Source: an uncultured Acetobacter sp.
Lineage (GTDB): Bacteria > Pseudomonadota > Alphaproteobacteria > Acetobacterales > Acetobacteraceae
Length of the DNA: 31,548 bases
Direction of reading: 5' to 3'
Assembly (NCBI RefSeq): GCF_937875265.1
Contig: NZ_CALLXM010000081.1
Coordinates: forward strand, 1 to 31,548
This document shows, piece after piece, positions 1 through 7,821 of this stretch (its first letter is position 1; the number at the start of each line of letters is the position of its first letter). The notes below the pieces were generated by a model. It was not told the origin of the DNA. It saw only the letters and a list, made by a program, of their open reading frames with translations, and did not search any database. The translations under genes were made by a program, and so were the position numbers.

Positions 1-659
1 TAAAGGCATAAAATCCTTAAAATTGTATCGATATTAAAATCCAGTCGTTCTTTCAATGCCTTGGAAGAAAGGAAGTCTGTATCGAAAATTACTGATCCAG
101 TATAACAATTTGTCAAATAATAATAACCTATTGAGGCGATAGTGATATTGATTTGTACAGCATCCAGCCCTGAACGAAAGATGCCATCCTGCGCGCCTTG
201 ATCAAGAATAGCCTGAATGCGGGCAACAAATTTCTGACTGATTTCGCGTAGAATTAAAGATCCTTTGATATGGCGTGCTTTGTTAAGATTTTCGTTATTT
301 ACAAGCGTAATAAACTCTGGGTTCCTGAGATAATAATCCCATGTGAAGCGTACAAACTCTATCATTGCTTTTTTAGGAGGAAGGTCTTCCAGATTTAAGT
401 CAGCTTCTTTAGACCGTATATCTATATAAGCTTGCTCAATAATCACTTTGAATAGATTTTCTTTGCTTTCAAAATAATGATAGATCATACGTTTATTAGC
501 TTGCGCCTCAAGAGCAATAGTGTCCACCCGTGCTCCTTCCAGACCATTCTGAGCAAATTCTTTTTTGGCTGCGTCCAGAATGCGTTGCTTCGTAGCCTCT
601 GCATCTCGGGTGCGTGGCTTGGAAGAAGATGGGCGTCGGGTGTTGGTTGCGCTGGACAA
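1..659 (-). CDS. TetR-family transcriptional repressor (3' end cut by window edge)
   Basis: Reading the minus strand gives an open frame that runs to base 1 without a stop, so the last residues lie outside the window. After a basic Ser/Arg-rich tail comes TKQRILDAAKKEFAQNG, the first helix of a TetR DNA-binding domain, then the helix-turn-helix ending in MIYHYFESKENLFKVI. The C-terminal part, with LRNPEFITLVNNENLNKARH, resembles the ligand domain of RutR-like TetR proteins. There is no in-frame ATG near the domain start; I chose TTG at 659-657, with an AGG about 8 bases upstream, because a stop lies in frame a dozen codons further up. About 219 codons are visible, close to the usual family length. 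The gene diverges from the catabolic operon, and the palindrome at 778-791 between them is its likely operator. Family assignment is firm; ligand is unknown and the start is uncertain. Confidence 0.88.
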   Translation of the reverse strand, partial: MSSATNTRRPSSSKPRTRDAEATKQRILDAAKKEFAQNGLEGARVDTIALEAQANKRMIYHYFESKENLFKVIIEQAYIDIRSKEADLNLEDLPPKKAMIEFVRFTWDYYLRNPEFITLVNNENLNKARHIKGSLILREISQKFVARIQAILDQGAQDGIFRSGLDAVQINITIASIGYYYLTNCYTGSVIFDTDFLSSKALKERLDFNIDTILRILCL

Positions 660-777
660 TGGGCGTACCTGCTGGATTAGAGAGTGAGCATGATGGGTGC
701 GTTAGCTCATTTTTAGGCGAACTTCAAAGTATCAACCGAAAGTGAAGCGTTCTAAATTTTTTTGCAACCTATTTAAG

Positions 778-791
778 TAACTAATTGGTTT
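778..791 (+). promoter_or_regulatory. Operator O1, likely TetR binding site
   Basis: TAACTAATTGGTTT is an imperfect inverted repeat (TAACTA-AT-TGGTTT). With the preceding bases TTTAAG it closely matches the sites at 4130-4143 and 5874-5887. It lies between the divergent repressor gene and the aldehyde dehydrogenase gene, so it could control both. Binding by the neighbouring TetR protein is an inference. Confidence 0.6.
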
Positions 792-809
792 CTTGTTCGT
801 TTGAACTGG

Positions 810-819
810 AAAGCGCTTT
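810..819. promoter_or_regulatory. Perfect 10-bp palindrome, LacI/GalR-type operator look-alike
   Basis: AAAGCGCTTT, flanked by GG and TG, has the centre and half-sites typical of operators bound by LacI/GalR-family regulators. It lies 20 bases downstream of O1, in the presumed leader of the aldehyde dehydrogenase operon. No LacI-family gene is present in the window, so a trans-acting partner is unknown and chance remains possible. Confidence 0.3.
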
Positions 820-954
820 TGTTTTGCGAGCAAGGCGAAATTAACGGAGAGGCAAAACGCCCCCACGCTCATGGATTGCTTCCGGAGATCAGTCCTTTTT
901 TAGGAAGGCTCTTTCTGGGTGACCCAGTGCGATAAGAAGAGAAGGTCAGGTTTT

Positions 955-2454
955 ATGACGCTGATAACAAATCTTATTTCTGCTCCAGCACAACCTCGAG
1001 ACTTTGGTTTTTTTATTAATGGAGAGTGGCGGCATGGGCGTGAGATGTATGAGCGTTTCTCGCCGTCTCACGAACAGAGCGTTACCCGTACAGCATGTTG
1101 TACAAAACAGGACCTTGATGATGCTGTGGCGGCTGCTCGGAGCGCATTTGATACAGGGGAATGGGCAGGGCAGCCTGCAGCAGAACGTGCGGCTATTCTG
1201 CTCCGTGTCGCTAGCTTACTACGTGAACGGGTCGATGAGGTTGCATACTGGGAAGTGCTTGAAAATGGGAAACCGCTTACTCAGGCTAAAGGAGAAATTG
1301 CTCACGCTATAGCGTGCTTTGAAACTGCAGCAGGGGCCGCTCGACTGCTGCATGGCAACACGTTTAATAATCTTGGAGACTCCCTTTTTGGGATGGTTTT
1401 GAGAGAACCTATTGGCGTTGTCGGCCTTATTACCCCATGGAATTTTCCCTTCATGATTTTGTGCGAAAGGCTTCCTTTTATTCTTGCTTCTGGATGTACG
1501 GTTGTCGTCAAACCGGCAGAAGTGACGAGTGCTACTACGCTGATACTGGCAGATATTCTTGCAGAAGCCGGACTGCCAAAAGGTGTTTATAATGTTGTCA
1601 CAGGGGCTGGTAACGTTATTGGGCAGGCGATGGCTGAGCATGATGGCATTGATATGCTGTCTTTTACAGGCTCGACCCGGGTCGGGCGCTCATGCGTCAA
1701 GGCATCTGCAGAGAGTAACCTGAAAAAACTGGGCCTGGAACTGGGTGGTAAAAACCCGATTATTGTTTTTTCTGATAGCAATCTGGATGATGCAGCAGAC
1801 GCTGTTGCCTTTGGGGTGAGTTTTAATACAGGGCAATGTTGTGTTTCAACCAGTCGCCTTATAGTCGAGCATTCTATTGCTGACGTCTTTGAGGCTCTTG
1901 TTGCCAGAAAAATGGCTAAGATCCGTGTTGGTAATCCGTTTGATCCGAAAACCCAGATCGGAGCCATTACAACGGAGGCCCAGAATAAAACAATTCTAGA
2001 GTATATTGAAAAAGGAAAGTCTGAAGGGGCTGTTTTGCGATGCGGTGGTACTGTTGTTGATAGCGGACTAGGACGCTACATCGCGCCAACGTTTTTCACG
2101 CATGTCACTCCATCCATGTCTATTGCTCAGGATGAAATTTTTGGTCCAGTTCTGTCATCTTTCCATTTTGAAACGGTTGAAGAGGCCATTCGTCTGGCAA
2201 ATGATACTGTCTATGGTCTGGCCGCTTCAGTCTGGACGCAGGATATTAGTAAGGCTTTGAGTGTCACACGACGCGTTAAAGCGGGGCGTTTTTGGGTAAA
2301 TACTATTATGAGTGGTGGACCAGAAACGCCACTTGGTGGCTTCCGGCAATCAGGGTGGGGGAGAGAAGCTGGTCTGGCTGGTGTTGAAGAATATACACAG
2401 CTCAAAACGGTGCATATTGAAACTGATAAACGTACCCACTGGATTGCATCATGA
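955..2454 (+). CDS. NAD(P)-dependent aldehyde dehydrogenase (BetB-like)
   Basis: Oxidises an aldehyde to the carboxylic acid in the cytoplasm. The 499-residue protein is of normal length for the superfamily. It shows the cofactor/active-site segment LITPWNFPF, the general base Glu262 in LGLELGGKNP and the nucleophile Cys296 in FNTGQCCVS. I chose ATG at 955, preceded by GAAGG with 9-base spacing. An in-frame GTG at 919, with AGGAAGG 11 bases upstream, would add 12 residues and cannot be excluded. The stop overlaps the start of the next gene (ATGA), which implies translational coupling with the GMC oxidoreductase. The natural reading is that it takes the aldehyde made by that enzyme. Closest family feel is betaine-aldehyde or broad aliphatic aldehyde dehydrogenase; the substrate cannot be read from sequence. 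Confidence 0.93.
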   Translation: MTLITNLISAPAQPRDFGFFINGEWRHGREMYERFSPSHEQSVTRTACCTKQDLDDAVAAARSAFDTGEWAGQPAAERAAILLRVASLLRERVDEVAYWEVLENGKPLTQAKGEIAHAIACFETAAGAARLLHGNTFNNLGDSLFGMVLREPIGVVGLITPWNFPFMILCERLPFILASGCTVVVKPAEVTSATTLILADILAEAGLPKGVYNVVTGAGNVIGQAMAEHDGIDMLSFTGSTRVGRSCVKASAESNLKKLGLELGGKNPIIVFSDSNLDDAADAVAFGVSFNTGQCCVSTSRLIVEHSIADVFEALVARKMAKIRVGNPFDPKTQIGAITTEAQNKTILEYIEKGKSEGAVLRCGGTVVDSGLGRYIAPTFFTHVTPSMSIAQDEIFGPVLSSFHFETVEEAIRLANDTVYGLAASVWTQDISKALSVTRRVKAGRFWVNTIMSGGPETPLGGFRQSGWGREAGLAGVEEYTQLKTVHIETDKRTHWIAS

Positions 2455-4046
2455 CCACATCTTTCGACTATATTGTCGTGGGCGGTGGCTCAGCGGGGTG
2501 TGTGCTGGCAAGTCGCCTGTCTGAAGATCCCACAGTAAAAGTCTGCCTGATTGAAGCAGGCAAACGAGACACAAATCCGTTTATCCATATTCCTGCCGGG
2601 TTTGCAAAAATGACAGGCGGTCCATTGACATGGGGATTGCAAACGGAACCTCAAAGATATGCCAACAACCGGCGAATTGGCTACGTACAGGGGCGCGTTC
2701 TCGGCGGAGGATCATCCATTAATGCTGAAGTTTTTACACGGGGTCACGCTTCAGATTTTGACAGGTGGGAGCAGGAGGGTGCCAGAGGCTGGTCTTTTAA
2801 AGAGGTTCAGAAATATTTTCTTCGCTCAGAAGGAAATACCATTCTGTCTGGTGCATCTCACGGAACGGCGGGGCCTCTGGGTGTGTCAGATCTGGCATCC
2901 CCAAACATAACGACACGGGCCTTTGTTCAAAGCTGTCAGGAAATGGGGCTGGCGTATAACCGTGATTTCAATGGAGAGAAGCAGGAAGGGGTGGGGCTGT
3001 ATCAGTTGACGGTTCTTAACCAGAAGCGCTGCTCCACTGCTGTGGGGTATCTGCGACCAGTCCTCGGACGTAAAAATCTTACTATTGTGACCAATGCTCT
3101 TGTTTTACGTGTTACCTTTCAGGGGCGACGGGCAGCAGGTGTGCAATATCTTCTGCATGGTCGCGTGATAACGGCGATTGCTGAACGGGAGGTTGTGGTG
3201 ACGTCCGGGGCTATTGGCACACCTCGCCTCATGCTGCTTTCGGGAATAGGGCCGGCAGAGCATCTGCGTCAGCATAATATCCCAGTCGTGCAGGATTTGC
3301 CAGGAGTGGGTGAAAATCTCCAAGACCATTACGGCGTTGATATAGTTGCGGAAATAAGAGAAAATATTAGCCTCGACAGATATAACAGATTGCCTTCTAT
3401 GGCGTGGGCTGCCTTACAATACGCGGCGTGTGGCACAGGGCCGGCGGCCTCTAATATCGTTGAGGCAGGAGCATTCTGGTACACAAATTCTGCCGTAACT
3501 GTACCGGATATTCAGTTTCATTTTCTGGCGGGAGCTGGGGCTGAAGCTGGGGTTATGACAGTTCCTGAAGGCTGTGCCGGTATTACTTTAAATAGTTATA
3601 CCCTTCGTCCTAAGTCGCGCGGTACTGTCCGCCTACGTTCCGCAGATGCCAGAGAAAATGCTGTTGTGGACCCTAATTTTCTGTCTGATCCTAACGACGT
3701 GCGTCTGGCAGCCAGAGGGGTGCAAATGAGTTACGAGATATTTTCTCAGGCTTCACTTAAAAAACATATCCGGGAGATTTGTTTTTTCAAGGATAAGGCG
3801 CCCTCTCTGAAAGATTGTGAGGAGTATGCACGCCAATATGGCCGCACGTCTTATCATCCAACCTGTACGTGTCGTATGGGGACTGGTGAGGATGCCGTTG
3901 TGAGCCCTCTGTTGCAAGTGTACGGCGTCGACGGGCTCCGGATTTGCGATAGCTCAGTCATGCCGTCTTTGCTGGGGTCTAATACCAATGCGGCAACGGT
4001 GATGATTGCTGAACGCGCTGCGGATTTTATTCGGGGCAGTGCTTGA
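2451..4046 (+). CDS. GMC-family FAD alcohol dehydrogenase (choline dehydrogenase-like)
   Basis: A 531-residue glucose-methanol-choline oxidoreductase that oxidises a primary alcohol to an aldehyde through FAD. The N-terminal FAD-binding motif VVGGGSAGCVLASRL (about residues 9-23) leads to LIEAG, which ends the beta-alpha-beta fold. GRVLGGGSSINAEVFTRG is the GMC signature 1, and SGAIGTPRLMLLSGIGP is signature 2. The catalytic pair is His469 in YHPTCTCRMG and Asn513 in NTNAATVMIAERAADF. No signal peptide or Tat motif is visible, so it is probably cytoplasmic or peripheral. It overlaps the aldehyde dehydrogenase by 4 bases, and the two make a plausible alcohol-to-acid pair like BetA/BetB. There are no choline transporters or BetI nearby, and the downstream genes deal with acyl-CoA chemistry, so choline is not the likely substrate. 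Confidence 0.92.
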   Translation: MTTSFDYIVVGGGSAGCVLASRLSEDPTVKVCLIEAGKRDTNPFIHIPAGFAKMTGGPLTWGLQTEPQRYANNRRIGYVQGRVLGGGSSINAEVFTRGHASDFDRWEQEGARGWSFKEVQKYFLRSEGNTILSGASHGTAGPLGVSDLASPNITTRAFVQSCQEMGLAYNRDFNGEKQEGVGLYQLTVLNQKRCSTAVGYLRPVLGRKNLTIVTNALVLRVTFQGRRAAGVQYLLHGRVITAIAEREVVVTSGAIGTPRLMLLSGIGPAEHLRQHNIPVVQDLPGVGENLQDHYGVDIVAEIRENISLDRYNRLPSMAWAALQYAACGTGPAASNIVEAGAFWYTNSAVTVPDIQFHFLAGAGAEAGVMTVPEGCAGITLNSYTLRPKSRGTVRLRSADARENAVVDPNFLSDPNDVRLAARGVQMSYEIFSQASLKKHIREICFFKDKAPSLKDCEEYARQYGRTSYHPTCTCRMGTGEDAVVSPLLQVYGVDGLRICDSSVMPSLLGSNTNAATVMIAERAADFIRGSA

Positions 4047-4125
4047 TGATGAGTATTGTCTGAAAGTTCAAAATAATCACGAAACTGGGTCTTGCATACG
4101 CTCAGATTCTCATATTCACTCACCA

Positions 4126-4154
4126 TTGATAACCAACTGGTTAGATAATAATAA
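4126..4154 (+). promoter_or_regulatory. Promoter of the CoA-transferase gene
   Basis: TTGATA at 4126-4131 and TAATAA at 4149-4154 are separated by 17 bases, a good sigma-70 type arrangement. The perfect operator palindrome at 4130-4143 sits between the two hexamers, the classical position for repression. Transcription would start near 4161, leaving a very short leader before ATG 4172. Confidence 0.55.
4130..4143. promoter_or_regulatory. Operator O2, perfect palindrome, likely TetR binding site
   Basis: TAACCA-AC-TGGTTA is a perfect 6+2+6 inverted repeat. It is the most symmetrical of three related sites in this locus and falls inside the predicted promoter spacer of the CoA-transferase gene. 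Regulation by the TetR protein encoded at the left edge is inferred from position and repetition. Confidence 0.68.
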
Positions 4155-4171
4155 AAAATGGACTGGATTCC

Positions 4172-5743
4172 ATGACTAAAATCAGAACCGCCGCCGAAGC
4201 TGTGGCTCTTATAGAAAGTGACGCTACCATTGCCGTCAATTCCTCTTCGGGCTTGCTCTGCCCGGATGCGGTGCTGGAAGCTCTGGGAAAGCGTTACGCC
4301 GCTGAGGGCGCTCCTGCCAGACTGACCACTGTACATCCTATCTGTGCGGGAGATATGTTTGGAACGAAAGGGGTAGACCATCTTGCTCAACCGGGCATGA
4401 TTAGGTGCATCATTGGTGGCTCTTATCCCTCCGGCCCCAGCAATGCAGAGCCTCCACTGATCTGGCAACGTATCCTGAATGAGGACCTTGCTGCTTATAA
4501 TGTGCCGTCAGGTGTGATTTTTGACATGCTGCGTGAAGGGGCGGCTCTCAGGCCTGGAGTGCTAACAAAAGTCGGTATGGACACTTTTGCTGATCCTCGT
4601 CGGGAGGGCTGTGCCATGAATGAAACGGCACGGCAGACGCCAGTTGTCCGTGTCATGCAGTTTGAAGGCGAAGAGTGGCTTTATTTTCCTGCCCTGAAAC
4701 CAGATGTTGCGATTATCCGTGCCAGTACTGCTGATGAAAAGGGTAATCTGACGTTCGAGCAGGAAGGGGCTACCTTAGGTGCTATGGAAATGGCGCTTGC
4801 CGCACATAACAATGGCGGTCTGGTTATTGCGCAGGTGCGTCGCGTGGCAGCTCAGGGCACACTGAAACCCCATGATGTGAAAGTTCCAGGCATTCTGGTA
4901 GATATCGTGGTTGAGGCACCAGACCAATTACAAACAACGGCAACTTTTTACGATCCTGCAATTTCTGGAGAAATTTTCCGGCCTCTTTCCAGCTTTGAAA
5001 TCCCGGCGTTTGGGCCATCGAAAGTTATGGCACGCCGTGTAGCGCAGGAATTACGGAAAGATTGGGCAGTTAATATCGGATTTGGTATTTCAGCCAATGT
5101 GCCACGTATTCTTCTGGAAGAGGGGCAGCATGGGAAGGTGACCTGGGTCATAGAGCAGGGAGCCGTTGGTGGTGTCCCGCTTCTGGATTTCAAATTTGGA
5201 TGTGCGAGCAATGCTGAGGCTTTTGTCGCGTCTCCACATCAGTTTTCTTATTTTCAGGCCGGCGGCTTTGACTGCTCTTTGCTGTCTTTTCTGGAAATAG
5301 GGGAGGATGGTTCAGTTAATGTCAGTCGTTTGGCGACAACGCCTCATCGTACAGCGGGAGCCGGAGGGTTTGTTGATATTACCAGTCGTGCAAAGAAGAT
5401 TATTTTTTCTGGAAACTTCAATGCAGGTGCAAAAATGCATATTGCAGATGGAAAGCTGATTATAGACAAGGAAGGTAAAATTGCAAAAATTGTTCCATAT
5501 GTTTCGCAGGTAAGTTTTTCAGGGCGTAAAGCGACAGAAACCGGACAGGATATTACGTACATTACAGAGCGTTGCGTGATTCGCTTGATCGACGGTTATC
5601 TAACTGTCACAGAGATTGCTCCGGGGATTGAGCTTGAACGGGATATTCTTGCTCAGGCTTCTGGTGCTTTGCATGTGTCTCCTGATCTGAAGGAGATGGA
5701 TCGAGCACTTTTCCTTGATACACCGATGGGCCTGGCACTTTGA
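4172..5743 (+). CDS. Acyl-CoA:carboxylate CoA-transferase (propionate CoA-transferase / YdiF type)
   Basis: Transfers CoA from a donor acyl-CoA to a carboxylic acid through a glutamyl-CoA thioester intermediate. The 523-residue chain is the fused alpha-beta form of class I CoA-transferases. The N-terminal half carries the alpha fold with the glycine-rich stretch near residue 84. The beta half has the active-site segment VIEQGAVGGVP with Glu328 as the expected nucleophile. Length matches YdiF and clostridial propionate CoA-transferase. The ATG at 4172 has only a weak ribosome-binding site, in keeping with the short leader predicted from its promoter. It stands alone between two operator-controlled intergenic regions. 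Its likely role is to activate the acid made by the upstream alcohol and aldehyde dehydrogenases before the acyl-CoA dehydrogenase acts. Acyl specificity is not visible. Confidence 0.9.
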   Translation: MTKIRTAAEAVALIESDATIAVNSSSGLLCPDAVLEALGKRYAAEGAPARLTTVHPICAGDMFGTKGVDHLAQPGMIRCIIGGSYPSGPSNAEPPLIWQRILNEDLAAYNVPSGVIFDMLREGAALRPGVLTKVGMDTFADPRREGCAMNETARQTPVVRVMQFEGEEWLYFPALKPDVAIIRASTADEKGNLTFEQEGATLGAMEMALAAHNNGGLVIAQVRRVAAQGTLKPHDVKVPGILVDIVVEAPDQLQTTATFYDPAISGEIFRPLSSFEIPAFGPSKVMARRVAQELRKDWAVNIGFGISANVPRILLEEGQHGKVTWVIEQGAVGGVPLLDFKFGCASNAEAFVASPHQFSYFQAGGFDCSLLSFLEIGEDGSVNVSRLATTPHRTAGAGGFVDITSRAKKIIFSGNFNAGAKMHIADGKLIIDKEGKIAKIVPYVSQVSFSGRKATETGQDITYITERCVIRLIDGYLTVTEIAPGIELERDILAQASGALHVSPDLKEMDRALFLDTPMGLAL

Positions 5744-5810
5744 TGTGATACCGTCAGGATAAGGAAAATTACGCTCTATATTTTAAAATAATAAGAATAA
5801 GACTTTAAGT

Positions 5811-5850
5811 ATCTTTCAAAATTATTTGATTAGCCTTTTTGTTGAAAGAT
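5811..5850. repeat. Long-looped 9-bp inverted repeat
   Basis: ATCTTTCAA at 5811-5819 and its exact complement TTGAAAGAT at 5842-5850 flank a 22-base AT-rich loop, upstream of O3. There is no uridine run after the second arm, so it is a poor intrinsic terminator. It could be a second regulator site with separated half-sites, or chance in AT-rich DNA. Confidence 0.4.
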
Positions 5851-5873
5851 CTGGTCTTCGTGGTTTTCTTAAG

Positions 5874-5891
5874 TAACTGTTTGGTTATAAA
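5874..5891 (+). promoter_or_regulatory. Operator O3 overlapping the -10 of the acyl-CoA dehydrogenase operon
   Basis: TAACTGTTTGGTTA at 5874-5887 is the third copy of the 14-bp palindrome, and the extended stretch TTAAGTAACT matches O1. A good -10 hexamer TATAAA at 5886-5891 overlaps its right end. The -35 is poor. A repressor bound here would block RNA polymerase. The ribosome-binding site AAGGAG follows directly before ATG 5907. Confidence 0.6.
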
Positions 5892-5906
5892 AATAAGGAG
5901 TCGGTC

Positions 5907-7049
5907 ATGTTTCTTAACGAAACACAAGAAGAAGTCCGTGCAACAACACGTTCTTTCGTAAATAACGTTGTGCGTCCGGCCGCAGAAACCCTGGACCGTG
6001 AAGAGCGGTTCCCTACTGAAATTTATGATGAGATGGGTAAACTCGGTCTATTTGGTATTGCCGTGCCAGAAGAACTGGGTGGTCCTGGTTTTGATACTTT
6101 GACCTATGCTGTCGTGATGGAGGAACTCTCTCGCGGTTATGCCAGCGTGGCGGACCAATGCGGTCTGGTTGAGCTTATTTCCACTCTGCTTGTTCGGCAC
6201 GGAACTCCGGAACAGCAAAAAATGCTACCTGACGTCATGTCTATGAAACGCAAGGTCGCATACTGTATTACCGAGCCGGAAGCAGGAACAGATGTGTCTG
6301 GCATTCGCACGACTGCAACCAGAGATGGCGACGGCTGGGTGCTTAATGGTGGTAAAATCTGGATCCATAATGCACCAGTCGCAGATACCGGGTTTGTTCT
6401 GGCGCGTACCGATAAGGAAGCTGGAAACCGGGGAATGTCCATTTTCATTGTGGATCTACACGCAAAAGGTGTTGAGAGGGGGCCAAAGGAACATAAGATG
6501 GGCCAGCGGGCCAGTCAGGTAGGGGGGCTGGATTTTCAGGATGTACGTCTTGGAGCGGATGCACTTCTGGGTGAGATGAATCGCGGCTTTCATATGATGA
6601 TGAGTGTGCTGGACAAAGGCCGTGTTGGCATTGCAGCTCTGGCAGTAGGCATTGCGCAGGCAGGCCTTGAAGCTGCAGTAGACTACGCTGGTACACGCAA
6701 GCAGTTTGGAAAGCACATCTCAGAATTTCAGGGCGTGCAGTGGCTTCTGGCTGACATGGCTAAAGACATTGAAGCTGCCCGGTTGCTGGTTTATTCCGCA
6801 GCAATGAAAATAGACCGTGGACTAGATGCAACACGGGCCTGCTCGATGGCCAAATGTTTTGCCGGAGATATCGCTGTGTCGCGTACAGCTGATGCCGTGC
6901 AGGTTTTTGGTGGTTCTGGTTATATTCGCGGTTTTGAGGTTGAGCGCCTGTATAGAGATGCCAAAATTACTCAGATCTATGAAGGAACAAATCAGATTCA
7001 GCGCATGATTATTGCCCGTGAACTTCTGCGGAAAGGCGCTGAGGCATGA
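5907..7049 (+). CDS. Acyl-CoA dehydrogenase
   Basis: FAD enzyme that introduces a 2,3 double bond in an acyl-CoA and hands electrons to electron-transfer flavoprotein. The 380-residue protein has the full short-chain ACAD layout: N-terminal helical domain, beta domain with CITEPEAGTDVSGIRTTA and KIWIHNA, and C-terminal helical domain with RKQFGKHISEFQGVQW. The catalytic base is Glu359 in YEGTNQIQR, the position used by short/medium-chain and butyryl-CoA type enzymes. A clear AAGGAG precedes the ATG at 5907. It heads a six-gene operon whose last two genes encode EtfB and EtfA, its expected electron acceptor. It overlaps the SDR gene by 4 bases. Substrate chain is unknown; a short or branched acyl-CoA is suggested only by context. 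Confidence 0.95.
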   Translation: MFLNETQEEVRATTRSFVNNVVRPAAETLDREERFPTEIYDEMGKLGLFGIAVPEELGGPGFDTLTYAVVMEELSRGYASVADQCGLVELISTLLVRHGTPEQQKMLPDVMSMKRKVAYCITEPEAGTDVSGIRTTATRDGDGWVLNGGKIWIHNAPVADTGFVLARTDKEAGNRGMSIFIVDLHAKGVERGPKEHKMGQRASQVGGLDFQDVRLGADALLGEMNRGFHMMMSVLDKGRVGIAALAVGIAQAGLEAAVDYAGTRKQFGKHISEFQGVQWLLADMAKDIEAARLLVYSAAMKIDRGLDATRACSMAKCFAGDIAVSRTADAVQVFGGSGYIRGFEVERLYRDAKITQIYEGTNQIQRMIIARELLRKGAEA

Positions 7050-7813
7050 CACAGGTTGCGCTTGTTACGGGTGCTTCCCGTGGCATTGGGCTGGCAGTGG
7101 CTGAAGCTTTGGCGCAAGTGGGGTTTGCTCTGGCTGTGAACGATCGGGAAGATGGTGCAGATCTGAAGGCTGCGGTTCATCATCTTTCTTCTTTTGGTGG
7201 GGCCGTTATGGCTCTTCCCTTTGATGTGACGCAGAGGGAAAATTATGCGCAGGCATTTGCATCAGTCGAAGCCGAATTGGGGACACTAACAACGCTGGTC
7301 AATAATGCCGGGGTGGGCGTGATGCAGCGTGGTGATCTGCTGGATGTCACACCGGAGAGCTGGGAGCGTTGCTTTGCGGTTAATGCGCAGGCCATGTTTT
7401 TCTTGTCGCAGGCGTTCGCACGGTATCTGCTTTCACGAGAGCGGCAAGCAGAGGTTTTTAATTCTATTGTGAATGTTACGTCATCGAATGCTGTAGCAGT
7501 AGCGACAGCACGCTCGGAATATTGTGCTTCTAAGGCAGCTGCAGCGATGGTGTCTAAAACGCTCGCAGTGCGATTGGGGCCAGAAAATATTGCCGTTTAC
7601 GATGTCCAACCTGGGCTTATTGCAACTGAAATGACGTCTGCCGTCATCGAAGGCTATCGGAAACGAGCAGTAGACGGCTTGACCCTTTTTGCCCGTGTTG
7701 GGGAGCCAGCAGAAATAGGGCGTATTGTTGCGGTTCTTGCGAGTGGGGGACTGCCTTACACAACCGGTCAGGTCATTTCGGCAGATGCCGGAATGCTTGT
7801 TCCGCGTTTTTGA
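7046..7813 (+). CDS. SDR-family NAD(P)-dependent dehydrogenase (FabG-like)
   Basis: A 255-residue classical short-chain dehydrogenase. The nucleotide-binding TGASRGIG lies at about residues 8-15, NNAG follows near residue 87, the catalytic Ser lies in NVTSSNAVA, and Tyr159/Lys163 form the YxxxK motif in EYCASKAA. The C-terminal segment VISADAGM is typical of FabG-like enzymes. The start overlaps the stop of the acyl-CoA dehydrogenase (ATGA), indicating coupling. In this pathway it probably oxidises a secondary hydroxyl to a ketone, possibly on a hydroxyacyl-CoA, but it could also act on a free sugar-like intermediate. No acidic residue that would fix NAD versus NADP use was assigned. Confidence 0.92.
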   Translation: MTQVALVTGASRGIGLAVAEALAQVGFALAVNDREDGADLKAAVHHLSSFGGAVMALPFDVTQRENYAQAFASVEAELGTLTTLVNNAGVGVMQRGDLLDVTPESWERCFAVNAQAMFFLSQAFARYLLSRERQAEVFNSIVNVTSSNAVAVATARSEYCASKAAAAMVSKTLAVRLGPENIAVYDVQPGLIATEMTSAVIEGYRKRAVDGLTLFARVGEPAEIGRIVAVLASGGLPYTTGQVISADAGMLVPRF

Positions 7814-7821
7814 GAATAGCC

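Larger units (their letters stand above)
660..954. other. Divergent intergenic region between repressor and aldehyde dehydrogenase
   Basis: AT-rich spacer of roughly 300 bases. It holds a 14-bp operator-like palindrome at 778-791 and a separate perfect palindrome AAAGCGCTTT at 810-819. I see no convincing -35/-10 pair for the plus-strand operon. If transcription starts near the operator, the leader before the dehydrogenase would be about 150 bases long. No gene was found in it. Confidence 0.6.

Noticed and set aside
955..4046. Assignment of the first two enzymes as BetB and BetA (choline to glycine betaine)
   Set aside because: The families are close, but BetI and choline transporters are absent and the coregulated genes are acyl-CoA enzymes, so choline is not supported.
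3854..4468. 204-codon minus-strand frame across the GMC/CoA-transferase junction
   Set aside because: It covers the ends of two convincing genes and the operator region, and its translation resembles no protein family I know.
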